Both the position numbers and the translations under genes were made by a program. A stretch of DNA of 64,000 nucleotides from Lachnospiraceae bacterium (lineage in GTDB: Bacteria; Bacillota; Clostridia; Lachnospirales; Lachnospiraceae). The notes under the pieces were generated by a model. It was not told the DNA's origin. It saw only the letters and a program-made list of their open reading frames with translations, and did no database searches. Shown here one piece after another: positions 60,416 through 64,000 of the stretch (position 1 is its first letter; each line of letters begins with the position of its first letter). The stretch covers positions 1-64,000 of the forward strand of contig CAJTBO010000019.1 of assembly GCA_910573755.1 (NCBI GenBank), given 5' to 3'.

Positions 60416-61039
60416 ATGGATAATAACTTCGGGTTTGAGCAGATTGACAGCGGCTATCTGGATGTGCTGAAGGAGATAGGCAATATCGGAGCGGGAAACG
60501 CGACAACGGCACTGGCGCAGATGCTGCAGCGAAAAGTGGATATGAAGGTGCCCCAGGCAACTCTTTTGGAGTTCCGTGATCTGGGGGAGGCAATCGGTGG
60601 TGAAGAAACCATTATGGCCGGCGTTTATATGGTGGTGGAAGGGGACATCAGAGGAAGCATGATGTTTCTTCTGGAAAAGAATTCTGCAAGGCATCTGGCG
60701 AACCAGATGCTGGGAGGTTTTGGCGATCCGAATGCCGAGGATTTCGGTGAGATGGAGATATCGGTTCTGCAGGAGATCGGAAATATTATGACGGGTTCGT
60801 ATTTGAATTCGCTGTCGGATCTGACAGGGCTTAAGATATTTCCTTCTGTACCGGAGATCGCAATTGATATGGCGGGAGCGATACTCAGCGTGCCTGCTAT
60901 TGAATTTGGCGTAATCGGAGACAGAATTCTGATGATCCAGACCAGATTTACAGATGATGTAGATATAGACGGCTTTTTTATCTTAGTACCTGATTTGGAT
61001 TCTTACCACAGAATTATGAAGTCTTTAGGAATGGCATAG
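60416..61039 (+). CDS. cheC: CheY-P phosphatase CheC
   Basis: A 207-residue protein with both CheC active-site signatures: YLDVLKEIGNIGAGNATTAL near the N terminus and EISVLQEIGNIMTGSYLNSL near 115-135. It dephosphorylates CheY-P and is stimulated by CheD, whose gene follows. AAGGAG lies upstream of the ATG. Confidence 0.95.
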   Translation: MDNNFGFEQIDSGYLDVLKEIGNIGAGNATTALAQMLQRKVDMKVPQATLLEFRDLGEAIGGEETIMAGVYMVVEGDIRGSMMFLLEKNSARHLANQMLGGFGDPNAEDFGEMEISVLQEIGNIMTGSYLNSLSDLTGLKIFPSVPEIAIDMAGAILSVPAIEFGVIGDRILMIQTRFTDDVDIDGFFILVPDLDSYHRIMKSLGMA

Positions 61040-61052
61040 GAAGTGGATAAAG

Positions 61053-61538
61053 ATGAGCAAGATAATTAAAGTAGGAATGGCAGATCTCAATATATGTAAA
61101 AGTCCGGATGGAATCACTACACTGGGGCTCGGCTCCTGTGTAGGGGTTGCACTCAGGGATCCCGTGACAAAGATCGGCGGGCTGCTGCATGCGATGCTGC
61201 CGGATTCTACAGTTATAAAAAATAATACATGCGTAGAGAAATTCGTGGATTCAGGCCTGGATGAACTTGTAAAGAGAATGGTGAGGGCAGGGGCGAACAA
61301 GGCGAGGCTGGAGGCGAAACTGGCGGGCGGCGCCCAGATGTTTGCGTTTCAGAGAAATTCCGATCTGGTGAAGGTCGGGGAGAGAAATGCGGAGGCGGCA
61401 AGAAAAAAACTGCGCGCCATGCATATCAGGCTGCTTGCGGAAGATACAGGGCTTAATTACGGCCGGACGGTAATATATTATCCTGAGACGGGAATATATG
61501 TTATCAAGGCGGTAGGAAAACCGGAAAAAAGTATATAA
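61053..61538 (+). CDS. cheD: Chemoreceptor glutamine deamidase CheD
   Basis: A 161-residue enzyme. The catalytic cysteine C29 is in LGLGSCVGVALRD and the histidine H46 in GGLLHAMLP. KARLEAKLAGGAQMF and GRTVIYYPETG are typical. It deamidates receptor glutamines and activates CheC. It lies 13 bases after cheC. Confidence 0.96.
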   Translation: MSKIIKVGMADLNICKSPDGITTLGLGSCVGVALRDPVTKIGGLLHAMLPDSTVIKNNTCVEKFVDSGLDELVKRMVRAGANKARLEAKLAGGAQMFAFQRNSDLVKVGERNAEAARKKLRAMHIRLLAEDTGLNYGRTVIYYPETGIYVIKAVGKPEKSI

Positions 61539-61553
61539 GGGGGACGCTTTGGC

Positions 61554-61925
61554 GTGGCAAAGAAAAAGGACAACGCAGAGAACAAGGAAAAGAAAAAGCG
61601 TGAAGGCCATCGGTTATTTGTCGTCAGTAAAGAAGCAAAACGCAGATTGATACCGCCGTTTATCATGTTGACGGCGGGAGCGGTCAGCAGTATTTTAATG
61701 GTAATGCAGGGGAGGTATGAACTTCATGAATTTCTGAGGAATCTCCTGCTTATTCTGCTTTTCTTTTATATACTGGGCTGTCTGTTGAAGGGTGTGCTGG
61801 ATATGATAGACAGGCAGAATACACCGCCGGAGCCTGAAGAAAATGAAGAAAATGATGGGGAAGAGGTCATAGAAAAGGGGCCGGAGGAGCCGGAGCCTGA
61901 AGAAGAGGAGGCCGCGGGAAAATAG
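61554..61925 (+). CDS. Small two-pass membrane protein between cheD and fliA, unknown
   Basis: A 123-residue protein not recognised. The N terminus (~1-35) is strongly basic (KKDNAENKEKKKREGHRL). Two hydrophobic segments follow (~36-56, RLIPPFIMLTAGAVSSILMV; ~67-87, NLLLILLFFYILGCLLKGVL), and the last ~30 residues are Glu/Pro-rich. The predicted topology puts both termini in the cytoplasm. It starts with GTG 15 bases after cheD, behind a GGGGG stretch, and ends 13 bases before fliA, so it is part of the operon. Confidence 0.8.
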   Translation: MAKKKDNAENKEKKKREGHRLFVVSKEAKRRLIPPFIMLTAGAVSSILMVMQGRYELHEFLRNLLLILLFFYILGCLLKGVLDMIDRQNTPPEPEENEENDGEEVIEKGPEEPEPEEEEAAGK

Positions 61926-61938
61926 GCGATAGACGATT

Positions 61939-62709
61939 ATGAATGAGGCGGAAAAAAAGAGACTTTGGGATGAATACGGCAAGACAAAAAGCCCTGAAAC
62001 CAAGGAAAAGATCATAATAGAATACGCCCCGCTTGTAAAAGTTGTGGCCGGCAGACTCAGTATGTATCTGGGGTACAATGTAGAGTATGATGATCTGGTT
62101 GGTTATGGTGTATTCGGGCTGATCGATGCGATTGAAAAATATGATCTGTGCAAAGAGGTCAAGTTTGAGACTTATGCCAGCCTGCGGATCAGAGGCGCGA
62201 TTCTGGATCAGATCCGGAAAATGGACTGGATACCCAGAACGATCAGACAGAAACAAAAAAAGATAGAGACGGCCATCCGGGAGATCGAGAGCCGCGAGGG
62301 AAGGCCTGCCACGGATGAGGAGATCGCATCGTCACTGGGAATTACGGATGAAGAATATCTGGACTGGCAGGGACAGATGAAGGTGACCGGCGTGGTTTCC
62401 CTGAATGAGTTTATGGAAGCGGGAAGCGAAGTGCCCATAGAGTCCGGGGCACATTCCCAGCAGTTTGATTCTCCGGAGACAGTCATTGAAAAAGAAGAGC
62501 TGAAAAGAATGCTGATGGAGTCACTGGAGGTATTGACAGAGAAAGAAAAGAAAGTTATCTTATTCTATTATTATGAGGAATTGACTTTAAAGGAAATCAG
62601 CTCTATCTTAGAGGTCTCGGAGTCGAGAATATCTCAGCTTCACACGAGGGCGCTCCAGAAAATGAAAGCGAAAATGGGAAAATATATGGGAATCTTAACC
62701 GAACGTTGA
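61939..62709 (+). CDS. fliA: Flagellar sigma factor sigma-28 (FliA/SigD/WhiG family)
   Basis: A 256-residue sigma-28 factor. Region 2 has YAPLVKVVAGRLSMYLGYNV and YGVFGLIDAIEKYDL, then FETYASLRIRGAILDQIRK and DWIPRTIRQKQKKIETAIRE. Region 3 and the region 4 helix-turn-helix (LTLKEISSILEVSESRISQL) complete it. It drives late flagellar genes such as flagellin and possibly fliK from the internal promoter at 38482. The last position in the operon makes its level depend on transcription of the whole unit, as in B. subtilis. Confidence 0.95.
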   Translation: MNEAEKKRLWDEYGKTKSPETKEKIIIEYAPLVKVVAGRLSMYLGYNVEYDDLVGYGVFGLIDAIEKYDLCKEVKFETYASLRIRGAILDQIRKMDWIPRTIRQKQKKIETAIREIESREGRPATDEEIASSLGITDEEYLDWQGQMKVTGVVSLNEFMEAGSEVPIESGAHSQQFDSPETVIEKEELKRMLMESLEVLTEKEKKVILFYYYEELTLKEISSILEVSESRISQLHTRALQKMKAKMGKYMGILTER

Positions 62710-62763
62710 GCACGCATCATGTTAAGCGAGTCTTTGGCGGACTTGCGGAAAGTATGGTAATTC

Positions 62764-64000
62764 ATGAAGAACGGTTTTTTTCAGTTAGTGCATAAGATTG
62801 GCGGAACTTTTATAAGACTGATCCCGCCTAAGGATGGGGGAGAGGCACTTTCGCTGAACGAACTTAAAGAATATCTGGATGCAAGAGAGGTTGCCTATAA
62901 TACGGGGGAGTTGAAGGAAGCACTGGAGGGGCTTGCTTCGGAAAAACTGGTCCGGTTGAACGGTGAGAGTATGCGCCCCTGCCGGGAGAGTTATTCTTTG
63001 TATGTTTCTTCTGACAAGATGACGGCGACCGTCAGGTTTTACGCGCCTTCTCAGGGGGCGGAAAAACTGACCGAGGAAGAGATGATAAGTGATCTCAAGG
63101 CAAAAAGGATCCAGTACGGGATCTGCTCTGAGAATATCGAGAAGTTTTTCAAGGACAGATCTTACTGTGAGGATGTGGTTGTGGCAGAGGGAGAGCCATG
63201 CCAGCCGGGGGTTCCGGGCCGGATAGAATATATGTTTTCGACGGACCGGAAAGCGAAGCCGACTCTCCGCAAGGACGGCAGTGTAGATTTTCATAAATTG
63301 AATACAATATGTCCCTGTAAGAAGGATGAACTGCTGGCAAAGGTCATTCCTGCGGTGCATGGCGAAAAGGGATGTAACGTTTACGGGGAAGTGACAAAGC
63401 CGCCTGCGGTGAAGGAGGCGAAGCTGCGCTTCGGAAAGAATATTTCCGCTTCGGAGGACCGGCTTGAGATCTACTCCAAAGTAGACGGCCATGTGGCCCT
63501 GATCAACGGGGAGGTGTTTGTAACAAACCTTCTCGAACTGGAAAACGTGGATGTTTCTACCGGGGATATCGAGTATGACGGCAGTATTTTGATCAGGGGA
63601 AATGTTTTTTCGGGATATTCGGTAAAGGCCACCGGCGATATCGATATCAAGGGCGTTGTGGAAGGGGCTATGGTAGAGTCCGGAGGGAATATATCCATCG
63701 CCCGGGGAATGAACGGCATGTCCAAGGGAATGCTTGAGGCGAAGGGGCATGTAGTTTCGAAGTATCTGGAAAATGCCCATGTCTCCGCCGGCAGCTATGT
63801 TGCCGCGGAAGCCGTTTTACACAGTCAGGTATATGCGGGGACGGAAATTCTGATAACCGGAAGAAAGGGATTTATCACCGGCGGTAAGGTAATGGCGTCC
63901 AATAAAGTCGCTGTAAAGACGCTGGGTTCCACCATGGGGGCTTCCACCGTCGTGACGGTCGGCCTCAATCCGGAACTGAAAAAGAAGCAGGCGATGCTGC
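62764..64000 (+). CDS. DUF342/FapA-like polymer-fold protein (3' end beyond window)
   Basis: An open frame runs from ATG 62764 to the end of the window (412 codons, no stop), so the gene is cut. The N-terminal ~90 residues are globular. From ~100 the protein shows the DUF342 layout: KAKRIQYGICSENIEKFF, then IPAVHGEKGCNVYGEVTKPP, then repeated glycine-turn strands (TGDIEYDGSILIRGNVFSGY, IDIKGVVEGAMVESGGNISI, TEILITGRKGFITGGKVMAS), expected to form a right-handed beta-helix. DUF342 proteins often follow sigma-28 in clostridial flagellar operons; the role is not settled. The ribosome binding site is weak. Confidence 0.85.
   Translation, partial: MKNGFFQLVHKIGGTFIRLIPPKDGGEALSLNELKEYLDAREVAYNTGELKEALEGLASEKLVRLNGESMRPCRESYSLYVSSDKMTATVRFYAPSQGAEKLTEEEMISDLKAKRIQYGICSENIEKFFKDRSYCEDVVVAEGEPCQPGVPGRIEYMFSTDRKAKPTLRKDGSVDFHKLNTICPCKKDELLAKVIPAVHGEKGCNVYGEVTKPPAVKEAKLRFGKNISASEDRLEIYSKVDGHVALINGEVFVTNLLELENVDVSTGDIEYDGSILIRGNVFSGYSVKATGDIDIKGVVEGAMVESGGNISIARGMNGMSKGMLEAKGHVVSKYLENAHVSAGSYVAAEAVLHSQVYAGTEILITGRKGFITGGKVMASNKVAVKTLGSTMGASTVVTVGLNPELKKKQAML

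Overview
The window looks like chromosomal DNA of a spore-forming, motile Gram-positive bacterium of the class Clostridia, most likely family Lachnospiraceae. The evidence is the set of sporulation genes (gpr, spoIIP, an uninterrupted sigK), CodY, DUF4317 and DUF3048 proteins, AGGAGG-type ribosome binding sites, -35/-10 promoters with 17-base spacing, and one long fla/che operon in the Firmicutes order. No prophage, insertion sequence or CRISPR array is visible.

Layout. 1-5,000: tRNA-Leu(CAG) with its own promoter and terminator, a divergent DUF4317 gene, and a run of DUF3048 lipoprotein-like/secreted protein, zinc-ribbon membrane protein and TPM-domain protein. 5,000-11,200: rpsT on the minus strand, then the conserved block gpr-spoIIP-lepA-hemW. 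11,200-22,800: an accessory sugar locus with a divergent ArsR-type regulator, a binding-protein-dependent ABC importer without ATPase, and three cytoplasmic hydrolases (two GH116/DUF608-type and one glutaminase-A-like DUF5127/DUF4965/DUF1793 protein). 22,800-30,600: sigK, a small RelA/SpoT-domain alarmone synthetase, then comM/yifB-dprA-topA and codY.

30,700-62,700 is the fla/che region: flgB-flgC-fliE-fliF-fliG-fliH-fliI-fliJ-motE/ylxF-fliK-flgD-(TIGR02530)-flgE, then motA-motB-fliL-fliM-fliY-cheY-fliO-fliP-fliQ-fliR-flhB-flhA-flhF-flhG-(PilZ)-cheB-cheA-cheW-cheC-cheD-(small membrane protein)-fliA, followed by a DUF342/FapA-like gene cut by the window edge. It encodes the basal-body/MS-ring, C-ring, type III export gate, hook, stator, rotor switch, chemotaxis adaptation and sigma-28. 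It is not one simple unit. A sigma-A-type promoter precedes flgB, a sigma-28-like promoter with a perfect GCCGATAT -10 precedes fliK, and a strong hairpin terminator separates flgE from motA, which has its own candidate promoter.

The least described parts are the GH116/DUF4965 sugar locus with its repeated GTTAAT sites and leader hairpin, the repeat-bearing leader of comM-dprA-topA, an FlgD carrying a C-terminal helical module and acidic tail, and a 123-residue membrane protein between cheD and fliA. All functional names come from reading motifs and gene order, with no database search.
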